NCBI GenBank assembly: GCA_964503885.1 | Contig: CAZDCD010000034.1 | Span: 1 to 41,071 of the forward strand | Source: CAZDCD01 sp964503885 | GTDB taxonomy: Bacteria > Bacteroidota > Bacteroidia > Bacteroidales > UBA10428 | DNA: 41,071 bases | Direction of reading: 5' to 3' | In this document: positions 9,095-17,810 of the stretch, in pieces | Position numbering within the stretch: the first letter of the stretch is position 1 | Layout: each line of letters begins with the position of its first letter | Notes under the pieces: model-generated | The model's input: the letters and a program-made list of their open reading frames with translations, nothing else | What the model was told of the DNA's origin: nothing | Database searches by the model: none | Made by a program: the position numbers and the translations under genes

Positions 9095-10030
9095 ATGAAA
9101 GCAAAACAATTAATTCTACTTTTAGGATTCACAGCGCTACTCTTTGCGTGTGAAAAAGACAAGGATAACGGCCCGACACCGTTGAATCCGGATACTGCAC
9201 CGCAGGTGTCAGTGGACAGGTTCAGCAGCGATGCGGCCCACCTTTTTGTCAGGAATGATCAGAATGGATTTCCGGATGCCAACGAACCTGTCAATTTTGA
9301 CATGATCCCGGCATTCATCACCAAAGGGCTAGGTCCGGACGGTGAACTGATCGAATATTATAATTTTGATGTAATGGCCGCTTCCCCTGCTCCCATTTAT
9401 GTGCTTTTTCGTACCGGTGAAGATTCGCCGGTTGACGGTCAGCTAAATATCATCGATGTGATACCGGGCGACCCGGGTTATAATGATTTCTGGCAGGTCA
9501 TCAAGGTTACCGTTCCTGCCGATTATGTAGCCAATACAGTAACCAGCCTGTATGAGATCAATCAGAAAGGGTACACACTGACCCCGACGAATAAACTGGT
9601 CAATTGTCCTGTAGTTCCCGCCGGATCGGTCGCAAGCAAGCGGCTGAACCAATCGGAAGACCCTGGTCTTACAAGAGGATGGTACAGAAACCAGGTTGTT
9701 TTCTATTTCAACTTTTCAGAAAAAGAACTTATGGTAGCGAACGGCATGATTCCCACATCAGACATTTATGTGAGTTTTAACATCAATCCCGGCGAATCCG
9801 GCGGAGGACCACCTTCCGGATTTAAAACCGAGGATGGCATGCCCACAGGGCAGACACATAATGTTGCAGAAACCGTCCCCTCCGATGAAGCCTATTCACC
9901 CCTCTGGGATGTGCAGATCTATGATAATGCCGATTTCAGCTCGGTCAGCGATTTTTCTTCGGCCCAGTCTGTAACCATTCTGGCCACGGATGCGGTGATC
10001 GTAAACTGTCCGGTCGTATCAGTCCAGTAA
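9095..10030 (+). CDS. Uncharacterised lipoprotein
   Basis: A 311-residue lipoprotein with lipobox LFAC (Cys19) followed by a charged, flexible EKDKDNGPT linker. The mature protein is rich in beta-strand-like sequence. Conserved-looking segments are PVNFDMIPAFITKGLGP, IDVIPGDPGYNDFWQV, KLVNCPVVPAG and RGWYRNQVVFYFNFSE, and the NCPVV motif recurs near the C-terminus. I recall this style of sequence from conserved uncharacterised secreted proteins but cannot name the family with confidence. There is no obvious enzyme motif. It starts 90 bp after the kinase gene and is followed by a strong terminator, so it forms the end of a transcription unit. A TGACCTTTG sequence at 9057-9065 is close to a -7 box and could give it its own promoter. 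Confidence 0.75.
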   Translation: MKAKQLILLLGFTALLFACEKDKDNGPTPLNPDTAPQVSVDRFSSDAAHLFVRNDQNGFPDANEPVNFDMIPAFITKGLGPDGELIEYYNFDVMAASPAPIYVLFRTGEDSPVDGQLNIIDVIPGDPGYNDFWQVIKVTVPADYVANTVTSLYEINQKGYTLTPTNKLVNCPVVPAGSVASKRLNQSEDPGLTRGWYRNQVVFYFNFSEKELMVANGMIPTSDIYVSFNINPGESGGGPPSGFKTEDGMPTGQTHNVAETVPSDEAYSPLWDVQIYDNADFSSVSDFSSAQSVTILATDAVIVNCPVVSVQ

Positions 10031-10047
10031 GGCAAGGGAATAGGTAC

Positions 10048-10100
10048 CATCCTCTCAACTCCGGTGGTGCTCAAACCGCGGAACGAGAGGATGTTTTTTT
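10048..10100 (+). terminator. Rho-independent terminator after the lipoprotein gene
   Basis: CATCCTCTC at 10048-10056 pairs perfectly with GAGAGGATG at 10085-10093, with further pairing inside the loop (TCCG with CGGA), followed directly by seven T residues at 10094-10100. It starts 17 bp after the stop codon at 10030. TATGCCTTG immediately after the T-run resembles a -7 box for the next gene. Confidence 0.85.
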
Positions 10101-10171
10101 GTATGCCTTGTACCGGCTGCTAAACCATTTATGCAAACTATTGTTTAGATAATCAAAGAGAGGCTTTAAGG

Positions 10172-10747
10172 ATGAATGCAATAAATATTTCGAAACACAG
10201 CCTGATTTTTGGAAGTGTTTTATCTACTATCCTTATCTTTACAGCACTTCCTGCAGAATCTCATGTTTTACTCGATTATCCGACCGGAGGAGAAATTTTT
10301 TCACACGGCGAGGTCATTACCATGAAATGGCATATCCTCATCGACCATGAGCAGCTGGACTGGGACCTGTATTTCTCCTCCGACGGCGGAACACATTGGC
10401 AAACCATTGCCGAAAATCTTCCGGTCGAACAGCCTGAATTTGATTATGCATTGCCCGATACCTTGACAGCCAATGCCCGTGTAAGGATCGTTCAGGATAA
10501 TGTGGCCGCGGATTACCAGGCGGAGAACGGCGATTTTACAATTTCAGATGTTATTTCGGGTATCGATCAGGTAAATCTGGGAATTTCACCTGTTGAAGAT
10601 TTTGAATGCTTTACCGGATCGTTCAATGGCTTAACAACATTTGGTTCTATGCTGATCCATGAAGAACACGTTTCTCCTGAGATTTTCGATCTCAGTGGCA
10701 GGATGATCGAATCGGTGATCAATACAAGGCTTATTCCCGGAAAATAA
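10172..10747 (+). CDS. Secreted beta-sandwich protein with truncated type IX sorting domain
   Basis: A 191-residue exported protein. A signal peptide covers about residues 1-30, ending near ALPAESH. Residues about 33-125 match the Kre9/KNH-like beta-sandwich often found in Bacteroidota secreted proteins (LDYPTGGEIFSHGEVITMKW, LYFSSDGGTHWQTIAENLP, ARVRIVQDNVAADYQ). The tail FDLSGRMIESVINTRLIPGK resembles the middle of a type IX secretion C-terminal domain (type A), but it stops where the last strands (normally G-Y-hydrophobic) should follow. No continuation is found in other frames before the next gene 27 bp later. The protein is therefore either a degenerate type IX cargo or a periplasmic relic. 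The related full-length family is often seen near cytochrome or metal-handling genes; the role here is unknown. Confidence 0.7.
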   Translation: MNAINISKHSLIFGSVLSTILIFTALPAESHVLLDYPTGGEIFSHGEVITMKWHILIDHEQLDWDLYFSSDGGTHWQTIAENLPVEQPEFDYALPDTLTANARVRIVQDNVAADYQAENGDFTISDVISGIDQVNLGISPVEDFECFTGSFNGLTTFGSMLIHEEHVSPEIFDLSGRMIESVINTRLIPGK

Positions 10748-10774
10748 AATCAACACAGCATTAAAAATTCAACG

Positions 10775-11776
10775 ATGAAAAACATATCTTTATATATCCT
10801 TGCAAACCTGTTGTGGATTGTCGGCTGTGCCCAGAGTCCATCAACAGCAGAAAAGAAAAACAATACCGACATGACAAATTACAGAAAGCTGACAAAAGAA
10901 GAAGAAGGTGTGATTGTGTATAAAGGTACCGAAAGACCTTTTACCGGAAAATACAACGATTTTTTTGAGGAAGGTGTATACGTTTGCAAACGTTGCGGGG
11001 CGGCGTTGTACAGATCACAGGATAAATTCAAATCGGATTGCGGATGGCCAAGCTTCGACGATGAGATCAAAGGCGCCATAAAACGCATTCCCGATCCCGA
11101 CGGCATGCGTACCGAGATCGTCTGCAGCAACTGCGGGGCACATCTCGGTCATGTATTTACCGGCGAGAGGTTTACTCCTAAAAACACGAGGTATTGCGTA
11201 AATTCAATTTCGCTCGATTTCAAGCCGGTTACCGTCAACTATCCCAGCACATCGGATACGGCAATTTTCGCCGGCGGATGCTTCTGGGGTGTTGAATATT
11301 ATATGCAGCAGAGTCCGGGAGTCATTTCCACCGATGTCGGGTATATCGGAGGGAAAACGGATGATCCGACATACAGGCAGGTTTGCAGCCATACCACCGG
11401 TCATGCCGAAGCGGTAAGGGTGATCTTTGATCCATCAAAAACCACTTATGAAGAGCTTGCACGCCTGTTTTTCGATATCCATGACCCCACACAGGTGAAC
11501 CGACAGGGACCGGATATCGGTGATCAGTACCGGTCGGAGATATTTTACTTCAGCCAGGAGCAGAAGGCTACTGTTGAAAAACTCATCCGCACGCTGGAAC
11601 AAAAAGGGTACAAGGTTGCCACAAAAGTTGCCCCGGCCGGGCATTTCTGGAAAGCCGAAGACTACCACCAGGACTATTATGAGAAAAACGGAAAAACCCC
11701 TTATTGCCATGTGTATGTCGACCGGTTTGGTACCGAGCCGGCAAAAGTAAAAGTCAACAGCCTTAAATCCGAATAG
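10775..11776 (+). CDS. msrBA: Lipoprotein methionine sulfoxide reductase MsrB-MsrA fusion
   Basis: A 333-residue bifunctional repair enzyme. Lipobox IVGC (Cys18) puts it in the cell envelope. The MsrB domain (about 36-150) has the zinc cysteines C71, C74, C117 and C120 and the catalytic Cys141 in RYCVNSISLDF; it reduces methionine-R-sulfoxide. The MsrA domain (about 160-325) has catalytic Cys169 in GGCFWGVEYY and the family segments GYIGGKTDDPTY, TGHAEAVRV and HDPTQVNRQGPDIGDQYRS; it reduces the S epimer. The order is B then A. An in-frame ATG at codon 33 could give a cytoplasmic form, but the lipoprotein start is well formed. Together the domains would repair both sulfoxide isomers in envelope proteins after oxidative damage. 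It lies 27 bp after the preceding secreted-protein gene, so co-transcription is likely. Confidence 0.93.
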   Translation: MKNISLYILANLLWIVGCAQSPSTAEKKNNTDMTNYRKLTKEEEGVIVYKGTERPFTGKYNDFFEEGVYVCKRCGAALYRSQDKFKSDCGWPSFDDEIKGAIKRIPDPDGMRTEIVCSNCGAHLGHVFTGERFTPKNTRYCVNSISLDFKPVTVNYPSTSDTAIFAGGCFWGVEYYMQQSPGVISTDVGYIGGKTDDPTYRQVCSHTTGHAEAVRVIFDPSKTTYEELARLFFDIHDPTQVNRQGPDIGDQYRSEIFYFSQEQKATVEKLIRTLEQKGYKVATKVAPAGHFWKAEDYHQDYYEKNGKTPYCHVYVDRFGTEPAKVKVNSLKSE

Positions 11777-11846
11777 CTTGCTTCTGAAAAAGCAATACGA
11801 TATTCCGGATCACCGTTTTACGGATTATTAACCGAACCTGATCTGT

Positions 11847-13430
11847 ATGAAACGAAATAGAATCCCGTTCAGGGTCATCGTCACAGCTATTTTCTTCCTT
11901 GCAGGCTGCAGGCAGCAAGAGACCGGCCAGTTCCTGTATTCAGGATCGGACGATAGCCGGGTCATGCTGCAGGGGTTTTACTGGGAATCATACCGTCACG
12001 GCCATCCTGCTAAATATCCGGAAATCACACCGGGTGTGGCTAACGGAGATAAAACCTGGTACGAGATTGTCGGAGAAAAAGCACCGGAAATCCGGAACGG
12101 GTATTTTGATCTTATCTGGCTTCCGCCGCCATCGTATGCAGGTGGAGGTGCAGGATACAGTCCCGTGGAACTCTTCAATCCGAACAATGCATACGGTGAT
12201 TCGCTGCAGCAACGCGAAATGCTTGCAGAACTCTGGAACAATGGCATAGAGCCGGTGGCCGATATTGTGATCAACCACCGCAATGGTTCCTCGGGATGGA
12301 CCGATTTTGTCAATCCATCATGGAATACACGAACCATTTGCAAATACGATGAAGCCTTTACCAATAGTGCTTCCGAAGCATATAACCTGCCTTTGAACAA
12401 GCGTGGGGCCGATGAAGAATATGTGCATACTTATGATCCCGAAAGGATAAGAGCGTATGCATACGAAAGTTTCAGGGATATCGACCATACCAATTCGCAG
12501 GTGAGAGAAGATATCCTGAGATACCTGCTGTTCCTGAAATCATTCGGATACCTGGGCTGGCGTTATGATATGGTTCACGGATACCACGCAAGGCATATTG
12601 CCGATTATAACCGTGTTACACAACCTTCGTTCTCGGTGGGAGAATACGACTGGAATGACCAGCCCGGCCAGAGAGGCTGGATCTGGTATACGGCAACCGA
12701 TACAAATGCCGCCGGCAATGACAGGCTCGGAACAGCAAGTGCGGTATTTGATTTTACGACCTATTTTATCCTGCGGCACAACATCGGCTTCGAAAGCAAT
12801 GTACATCCGGATTATCTTGCCCTTTATGCTTTTGGAAATGGCACGGGGCTTATGGGGGACAACACCGATAACCTGCCATGGAAAAATAAGGCTGTGACAT
12901 TTCTTGAAAACCACGATACCGGATGGCGGACAAACGAAGACGGCAGTAACGAACAGGATCACGACAACGACAGCTTCCTGAATAACCGGCAGGTAGAGCA
13001 GGGATATGCCTATATCCTTACCCATCCCGGTATTCCCTGTGTGTTCTGGAAACATTATTTCGATTGGGGACAACCATTGCAGGATAAGATACGGGCATTG
13101 ATCATCGCCCGTAAGGCTGCCGGCGTTAATTCGGGGAGCACAATACACACCCGGGATAATGCCCGCGATGCAGGAGTTTACGCGGCATTGATCGAAGGCA
13201 CAAAAGGACAACTGTTTGTGCGCATCGGAGGAAACGATTCCATATGGAATCCCTCGTTGTCATCCTATACCGGCTATCTGGAATATGTTTCGGGCGACCA
13301 GTGGAAGGTATGGGTAAAAATGAACGACCCGCAACTTAACCAATCCCCGCAGACTTTTCCTTTAAACGCATCACTGGGCATAATCCCGGTACCTGCCGGA
13401 TTTTATGAGGTGACTTTTCCTGACCGGTAA
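11847..13430 (+). CDS. Lipoprotein alpha-amylase (GH13)
   Basis: A 527-residue glycoside hydrolase family 13 enzyme with lipobox FLAGC (Cys21). The four classical regions are present: region I VADIVINH (Asp139-His144), region II GWRYDMVHGY with the nucleophile Asp241, region III SVGEYDW with the acid/base Glu266, and region IV FLENHDTG with the transition-state Asp357. The (beta/alpha)8 barrel spans about 35-420 and an all-beta domain C fills the C-terminus. It should cleave internal alpha-1,4 bonds of starch or glycogen-like glucans at the outer membrane or in the periplasm. Unlike a typical starch locus, there is no SusC/SusD pair or regulator beside it. It starts 70 bp after msrBA and may or may not share its transcript. 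Confidence 0.93.
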   Translation: MKRNRIPFRVIVTAIFFLAGCRQQETGQFLYSGSDDSRVMLQGFYWESYRHGHPAKYPEITPGVANGDKTWYEIVGEKAPEIRNGYFDLIWLPPPSYAGGGAGYSPVELFNPNNAYGDSLQQREMLAELWNNGIEPVADIVINHRNGSSGWTDFVNPSWNTRTICKYDEAFTNSASEAYNLPLNKRGADEEYVHTYDPERIRAYAYESFRDIDHTNSQVREDILRYLLFLKSFGYLGWRYDMVHGYHARHIADYNRVTQPSFSVGEYDWNDQPGQRGWIWYTATDTNAAGNDRLGTASAVFDFTTYFILRHNIGFESNVHPDYLALYAFGNGTGLMGDNTDNLPWKNKAVTFLENHDTGWRTNEDGSNEQDHDNDSFLNNRQVEQGYAYILTHPGIPCVFWKHYFDWGQPLQDKIRALIIARKAAGVNSGSTIHTRDNARDAGVYAALIEGTKGQLFVRIGGNDSIWNPSLSSYTGYLEYVSGDQWKVWVKMNDPQLNQSPQTFPLNASLGIIPVPAGFYEVTFPDR

Positions 13431-13545
13431 TTCAGCACAGAAATGGCCTCAGGTTTCTTAAGGTATTCCGGATGAGTTAAATTTCCCTGTCAAACCGGGG
13501 AAGAAACCGGCAGATTTTTTTATTTTTAACAATAATCTGCCCCTT

Positions 13546-15021
13546 ATGGAAAAATTTGCCGATATCCACTGTCATCCAACCCTGCACCCATTTGCTAACA
13601 AGCTGGCCGGAAGGAAGAAGAACCGGAGCGTGTGGGACTGTGATCCTCCGAAAGAGAGGCAGCGTGACAGCAATTATCCTGAGTTTACCCAAAGCGATTT
13701 TACTACCCTTGCCAGAGGTAAGGTCAAGTTCATCTATGCATCATTATATCCTGTTGAGCAGGGCTGGTTTGATGCCGGAGTTCTGGGCGAAGGCCTGGTA
13801 ACCGACCTCATCGCAAAACTGATAACCCGTTTCCCGGTAAAGTTCATCAATATCGTTCAGAATGATACCTATACTTATTTTGAAAACCTTAAAAAAGAAT
13901 ATCACTTTCTGCTCGCTGATCATGAAAAAGACCATACCATAGAGGGAGAAAAATACCGGTATAAACTGATGAAGAACGGTGCAGAGCTCGACAACCTGCC
14001 CGACAGTACCATTGGGGTGGTCATTACGGTTGAAGGTGTTCAGTCATTTATTTCAGGAAACGAAAAGCACATCACCCGCGGCCAGGTCGATCAGCATATC
14101 GTTATAGCCAATATCGAACATGTAAAAAATACCTGGGAATTTCCCCCGTTTATCGTCACTTTTGCCCATCATTTTTACAACGGTTTCTGCGGCCATGCCC
14201 GCAGCCTGCCCACTCCAGCAAGCCTGCTCCTGAAGCAATCGGTCGGGTTAAACGAACCCCTGAACCGGAAGGGAGAGGAGATCATCGACTGTCTTCTCGG
14301 TATCAACAATTACAGCCATCATACCCGGAGGATCCTTATCGACACGAAACATATGAGCGTTGCGGCCCGTATGAGCTACCATACCAAAATAAAGGCGTAT
14401 AACAATACCGTTGACGAAACAAAAAAGGTCCCGATCGTCGCCAGCCATTCAGGGTATTCGGGTAAGATAGCAATGAACGAGCTGCCTGTCAGGCCTGATA
14501 CCGATGACATGAAATATAAAGATTCAGCGGAATTCAATGACTGGAGCATAAACCTTGCTGAAGATGAAATCCTTGACATCGTTGAATCGGGAGGCCTTAT
14601 CGGACTTAATTTTGACGAGCGTATTGTTTCGGGGTATGATGTCATTGAAGCCTACGATAACGAATTCAGGAGAAAGGACATCAAGCGGAATACCGAAGAG
14701 GTAAAAGAATACTGGACCAGCCAGCTCATAAAGAATATATTGGGAATTGCGGGGACAGTAAACAGGAATTATACCGGAGAAAAACAGAAGATGAAAATCT
14801 GGGATATGATAGCCCTGGGTACAGATTTCGACGGCATGATCAATCCGGTTGATGCATTTATCACTGCAACAGAATTCGGTTCATTCAGGCAAAAGTTCAT
14901 TGAGCTGCTGCCCCGGCATCCTGATTATGATGCATTAAGCTGCAACCTGACTCCTGAACAGATCGCCGTTAAGTTGATGTTCGATAATGCACTGAATTTT
15001 ACGAGGAAATATTATGTTTAG
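13546..15021 (+). CDS. Membrane-dipeptidase-like (M19) amidohydrolase
   Basis: A 491-residue cytoplasmic-looking protein of the renal-dipeptidase (M19) type in the amidohydrolase superfamily. The N-terminal metal site ADIHCHPTLHPF carries His8 and His10. Further family segments are VVITVEGVQSF (where the bridging glutamate lies), LIDTKHMS, VPIVASHSGYSG, GGLIGLNFDERI and ALGTDFDGMINPVDAF. M19 enzymes hydrolyse dipeptides, including D-residue substrates, at a binuclear metal site. This one is longer than the usual 320-410 residues, with inserts in the first half (about 60-200) and around 365-400, and no signal peptide, so the substrate is uncertain. A T-rich TATTTTTA sequence at 13520-13527 could be its -7 box. 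Single gene in its transcription unit. Confidence 0.82.
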   Translation: MEKFADIHCHPTLHPFANKLAGRKKNRSVWDCDPPKERQRDSNYPEFTQSDFTTLARGKVKFIYASLYPVEQGWFDAGVLGEGLVTDLIAKLITRFPVKFINIVQNDTYTYFENLKKEYHFLLADHEKDHTIEGEKYRYKLMKNGAELDNLPDSTIGVVITVEGVQSFISGNEKHITRGQVDQHIVIANIEHVKNTWEFPPFIVTFAHHFYNGFCGHARSLPTPASLLLKQSVGLNEPLNRKGEEIIDCLLGINNYSHHTRRILIDTKHMSVAARMSYHTKIKAYNNTVDETKKVPIVASHSGYSGKIAMNELPVRPDTDDMKYKDSAEFNDWSINLAEDEILDIVESGGLIGLNFDERIVSGYDVIEAYDNEFRRKDIKRNTEEVKEYWTSQLIKNILGIAGTVNRNYTGEKQKMKIWDMIALGTDFDGMINPVDAFITATEFGSFRQKFIELLPRHPDYDALSCNLTPEQIAVKLMFDNALNFTRKYYV

Positions 15022-15146
15022 GATACCTTAGGCTATGCACTGATGAACTAATACCTGGTCAGGGTAGTTGGAGAAAACGTATAAATACCTAGCTAATACC
15101 TTATTTTACTGCTAATAAAACAGTCTCAGCCATTTTTGTTATTCCT

Positions 15147-15653
15147 TCATTTTATCTGGCAACTGATATTCATAGACTCTTTTAATAGTTCTGCAATATG
15201 TCTGGCATTGGTATAATCAGTGCTTATTAGTTTTTTAAATCCACCTCCGTACTTCAGGTAAAGATCGTAGGCCTTAATCTCATAGCTCAGGGGAACAACC
15301 AAATTTAAATAGCCCTTCCCGTGCTTCACTTTGCCCTTTGCCATAAGTTCGGTACACGATTCCGGAACGGTAATTTTTTCTGTTGACATATTCATCCACA
15401 GGATGGTTGTCCTTTTCAGGATCATCCTTTCTGACGGATTAAATACAATAGTGGTTCTGGCAGAGATCATGATCAATCCGATAAACAATACTCCCATCGA
15501 TCTCCCGGCAACTATGGTAAGGTCTTCTGCCGGTATCTTTTCAATCAGTGTGGCATATACAATTCCAACAAGCTGATAAATAAACAGCAGGATGAACAGG
15601 ATCCCGAGTCCGATTAGCAGTTTCGGGAAAAGCAGGTATGAAAATTTTCTCAT
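15147..15653 (-). CDS. Two-helix membrane protein of unknown function
   Basis: A 168-residue protein from the ATG at 15653 (an in-frame TTG at 15686 would add 11 residues and seems less likely). Two transmembrane helices lie near residues 8-33 (LLIGLGILFILLFIYQLVGI) and 58-76, and a C-terminal soluble domain of about 90 residues contains PSERMILKRTTILW, where a PH-like strand pattern could lie, and RHIAELLKESMN. I do not recognise a named family. It is divergent from the small lipoprotein gene at 15779, and the region between holds a good -7 box for that gene. Confidence 0.65.
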   Translation of the reverse strand: MRKFSYLLFPKLLIGLGILFILLFIYQLVGIVYATLIEKIPAEDLTIVAGRSMGVLFIGLIMISARTTIVFNPSERMILKRTTILWMNMSTEKITVPESCTELMAKGKVKHGKGYLNLVVPLSYEIKAYDLYLKYGGGFKKLISTDYTNARHIAELLKESMNISCQIK

Positions 15654-15735
15654 GGCCAAGCACAAATTATACCGGCAATTTACCAAAAAGATTCACCTGT
15701 TGACAAAATTGTTTCCAGTGTCGTTAATTTTCTTT

Positions 15736-15743
15736 TACATTTG
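15736..15743 (+). promoter_or_regulatory. -7 promoter box for the small lipoprotein gene
   Basis: TACATTTG is an exact match to the Bacteroidota -7 consensus TAnnTTTG and lies 35 bp before the ATG at 15779. A T-rich TTGTTT at 15709-15714 is upstream, 21-24 bp away, slightly far from the ideal for a -33 element. Confidence 0.5.
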
Positions 15744-15778
15744 ATCAGGATTATTACAAACCTAAAATTGTACGAAGC

Positions 15779-16057
15779 ATGAAAAGGACAAAAATCTTTG
15801 TGACTGTGTTGTTGGTAAGCACGGTATTCTTAATGAATGGTTGTTCGAAGAAGGAGAAAACCACTGATAATTGTGTTACATTATCGGTTAAGCTCAGTAA
15901 TGCATATTCTGCATTCGCAGCAAATCAAACACAGGCCACCTGTGAAGCATATGTTCAGGCTATTGATAATTATCTCAATGGTTGCGACTTAATTGATGCT
16001 GTAACCAGAGCCGAATATGAAGATTGGAGAGATTCTGAAAATTGCAGCGATTTTTAG
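15779..16057 (+). CDS. Small lipoprotein of unknown function
   Basis: A 92-residue lipoprotein with lipobox MNGC (Cys22). The mature part is about 70 residues, has three further cysteines besides a terminal Cys (CVTLS, TCEAYVQ, NGCDL, ENCSDF) and looks helical, with TCEAYVQAIDNYLNGCDL. Small helical cysteine-containing lipoproteins of this kind are frequent in Bacteroidota and mostly uncharacterised. The cysteines could form two disulfides in the periplasm. It has its own -7 box and a strong hairpin follows, so it is probably a monocistronic unit. Confidence 0.75.
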   Translation: MKRTKIFVTVLLVSTVFLMNGCSKKEKTTDNCVTLSVKLSNAYSAFAANQTQATCEAYVQAIDNYLNGCDLIDAVTRAEYEDWRDSENCSDF

Positions 16058-16096
16058 GTAACCGGAGAATATCAGAAACATACTTGTCGGATTCAA

Positions 16097-16135
16097 ATCC
16101 TGAAAACCTGCCCGTTTCGGGCAGGTTTTCAGGAT
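16097..16135. terminator. Long perfect hairpin between convergent genes
   Basis: An 18-bp perfect inverted repeat (arms 16097-16114 and 16118-16135, core CCTGAAAACCTGCCCG) with a 3-base loop TTT. It lies between the small lipoprotein gene and the convergent FAD oxidoreductase gene. AT-rich flanks rather than a long T-run follow, but the position and strength suggest a bidirectional terminator. Confidence 0.75.
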
Positions 16136-16193
16136 ATACTGTGTAGCGGTCAAGCATTGAGAACCAGTAGTTTGCATATGCGGTATACTGGTC

Positions 16194-17678
16194 TTATGCT
16201 GTTTTAAACCTTCTTCTTTCCACGCTGCATATCTGTTTGACTGCGATTTTGGCCGATAACACCGAAGGGGGCAAACCGCCTCCGGGAAAAAGCCACTGCC
16301 CGGCCATGTAAAACCTTTTCAAACCCGGTAATGTGTTTTTCAGGCTTTTGGCGATATTCCCGGGTGACGGCATAAATCCTTCATAAGCCCCTTTCCACAC
16401 TCCGGTATACCGGGCACAGGTGAGCGGAGTAGCTACATCGGTCACCTCAGTATTTTCCGAAATGCCCGGATAATGCAATTCAAGCAAGGTTACCGCATCT
16501 TTGCGTATCTTTTCCTTTTCGGTATTATATTCCTCAGCGTTCATCCCTTTCCAGATATCCCACGGACTTTCGAACCGGAGCACGACAACCGTTTTTCCCT
16601 CCGGCGCCATGGTCGGGTCAAATGAATAATTCATCAACGAATATCCATATTCGAGCTCAGTTGAACCTATCCGCATACCTTCCGAAACAAAGCTCTGTGA
16701 CGGATATTCGGGGGCCAGCCTGGTATTTATCCCGAAAGAAACCTGTACTAAGGGGGTAAACAGATCCCAATTTTCGTATGCATACTTGATCTCTTTTGAA
16801 ACATACCGTCCGCCAAGCATATCAAAAATAGTGGCATGACCATCGGCTGCACTGATCACATACCCGGCGTTTAACACTGTACCATCGGATAATTCCACAC
16901 CTGTTGCCGCATTTTCTTCAACAATGATCTTTACAACCCTTTTTCCTGTGCTCAGTTTCCCGCCCAGCGACCTGTACTTTTCTTCCATCCGCCGGGCAAG
17001 TGGTAAGGAGCCTCCAACAATATAGCCTGCATTTTTCTGATCGAACCATCCGAGCATCATAATAAAAGCCAGCGCGGAAAAGTTCCGGTCACCAAACATT
17101 TTATCAAGGAAATACGTAAGCTTCGGATCCTTAAATCCGAGTTCGTTAAAATATTCACGACAGCTTTTCTTCCCGTATTTCAGGATGACGGGAAACAGCG
17201 GCATCATGCGGATCAGTTTCTTCGCATTGCTGAACATTCCGCGAAGTCCATCAGTCTCATCCAGGGGTTCGTATGAAGCAGCCTTACGCATGTTGCGGCA
17301 AAGTTTTCGTATAGCCGCTTCATCATATGGTGCCATCCCGATCAGGTATTTTTCCCAGCGGGCAATATCCGTATAGATCATAAATTCATCTCCTGATCTA
17401 TTGATCATTCGTGTATGAACATCATGATCAACAATGACTGTTTGATCATTGATCACATTTGTTTCCTTCCATAACTCATGAAATACTCCGCCGGCTGTCC
17501 CTACCAGCCAGTGGAGACAATAATCGAAACGATAACCTTTCCGCTCCCATGCAGTGCATTGTCCGCCTGGTATGGTATGCATTTCAAGGATTTCGGTTTC
17601 AAAACCGTTCAGTTGTCCGTAGATACCGGCAGAAAGTCCTGCCACTCCGCCGCCGATGATCACTAATTTTTTTGCCAT
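16194..17678 (-). CDS. CrtI/phytoene-desaturase-like FAD oxidoreductase
   Basis: A 494-residue NAD(P)/FAD-dependent oxidoreductase. The N-terminal Rossmann motif VIIGGGVAGLSAGIYGQ at 6-22 binds FAD, followed by EILEMHTIPGGQCTAWERKG, typical of the carotenoid desaturase/isomerase superfamily, and DYCLHWLVG. The C-terminal FAD motif is in MAGQWLFPGGGLPPSVLSA. The superfamily includes phytoene desaturase, carotenoid isomerase and all-trans-retinol saturase. No phytoene synthase or other carotenoid gene is nearby, so the substrate is not set. It has the best promoter in the window (17710-17741) and ends near the 18-bp hairpin. Confidence 0.88.
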   Translation of the reverse strand: MAKKLVIIGGGVAGLSAGIYGQLNGFETEILEMHTIPGGQCTAWERKGYRFDYCLHWLVGTAGGVFHELWKETNVINDQTVIVDHDVHTRMINRSGDEFMIYTDIARWEKYLIGMAPYDEAAIRKLCRNMRKAASYEPLDETDGLRGMFSNAKKLIRMMPLFPVILKYGKKSCREYFNELGFKDPKLTYFLDKMFGDRNFSALAFIMMLGWFDQKNAGYIVGGSLPLARRMEEKYRSLGGKLSTGKRVVKIIVEENAATGVELSDGTVLNAGYVISAADGHATIFDMLGGRYVSKEIKYAYENWDLFTPLVQVSFGINTRLAPEYPSQSFVSEGMRIGSTELEYGYSLMNYSFDPTMAPEGKTVVVLRFESPWDIWKGMNAEEYNTEKEKIRKDAVTLLELHYPGISENTEVTDVATPLTCARYTGVWKGAYEGFMPSPGNIAKSLKNTLPGLKRFYMAGQWLFPGGGLPPSVLSAKIAVKQICSVERRRFKTA

Positions 17679-17709
17679 AATTCAGTCCGGTAACATACTA
17701 ATAATGGTT

Positions 17710-17741
17710 CAAATATACCTTCCCGGACTGAAGTTGCAAAA
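17710..17741 (-). promoter_or_regulatory. Bacteroidota-type promoter of the FAD oxidoreductase gene
   Basis: Read on the minus strand, TTTTG (17741-17737) is followed after exactly 19 bases by TATATTTG (17717-17710), an exact fit to the TTTG-N19-TAnnTTTG consensus. The ATG at 17678 is 31 bp further on. The bases around and after the -7 box (17701-17714) are identical over 14 bp to those at the next upstream gene's promoter. Confidence 0.7.
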
Positions 17742-17810
17742 GGAATATCGACAATTCCCGGATTATTGCCGGTAAAATGAAAAAACCGAAGTGTAAATGA
17801 ACAGTTTAAT

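Noticed and set aside
12540..13211. A 223-codon minus-strand frame inside the alpha-amylase gene
   Set aside because: All four GH13 regions are on the plus strand; the antisense frame is a shadow.
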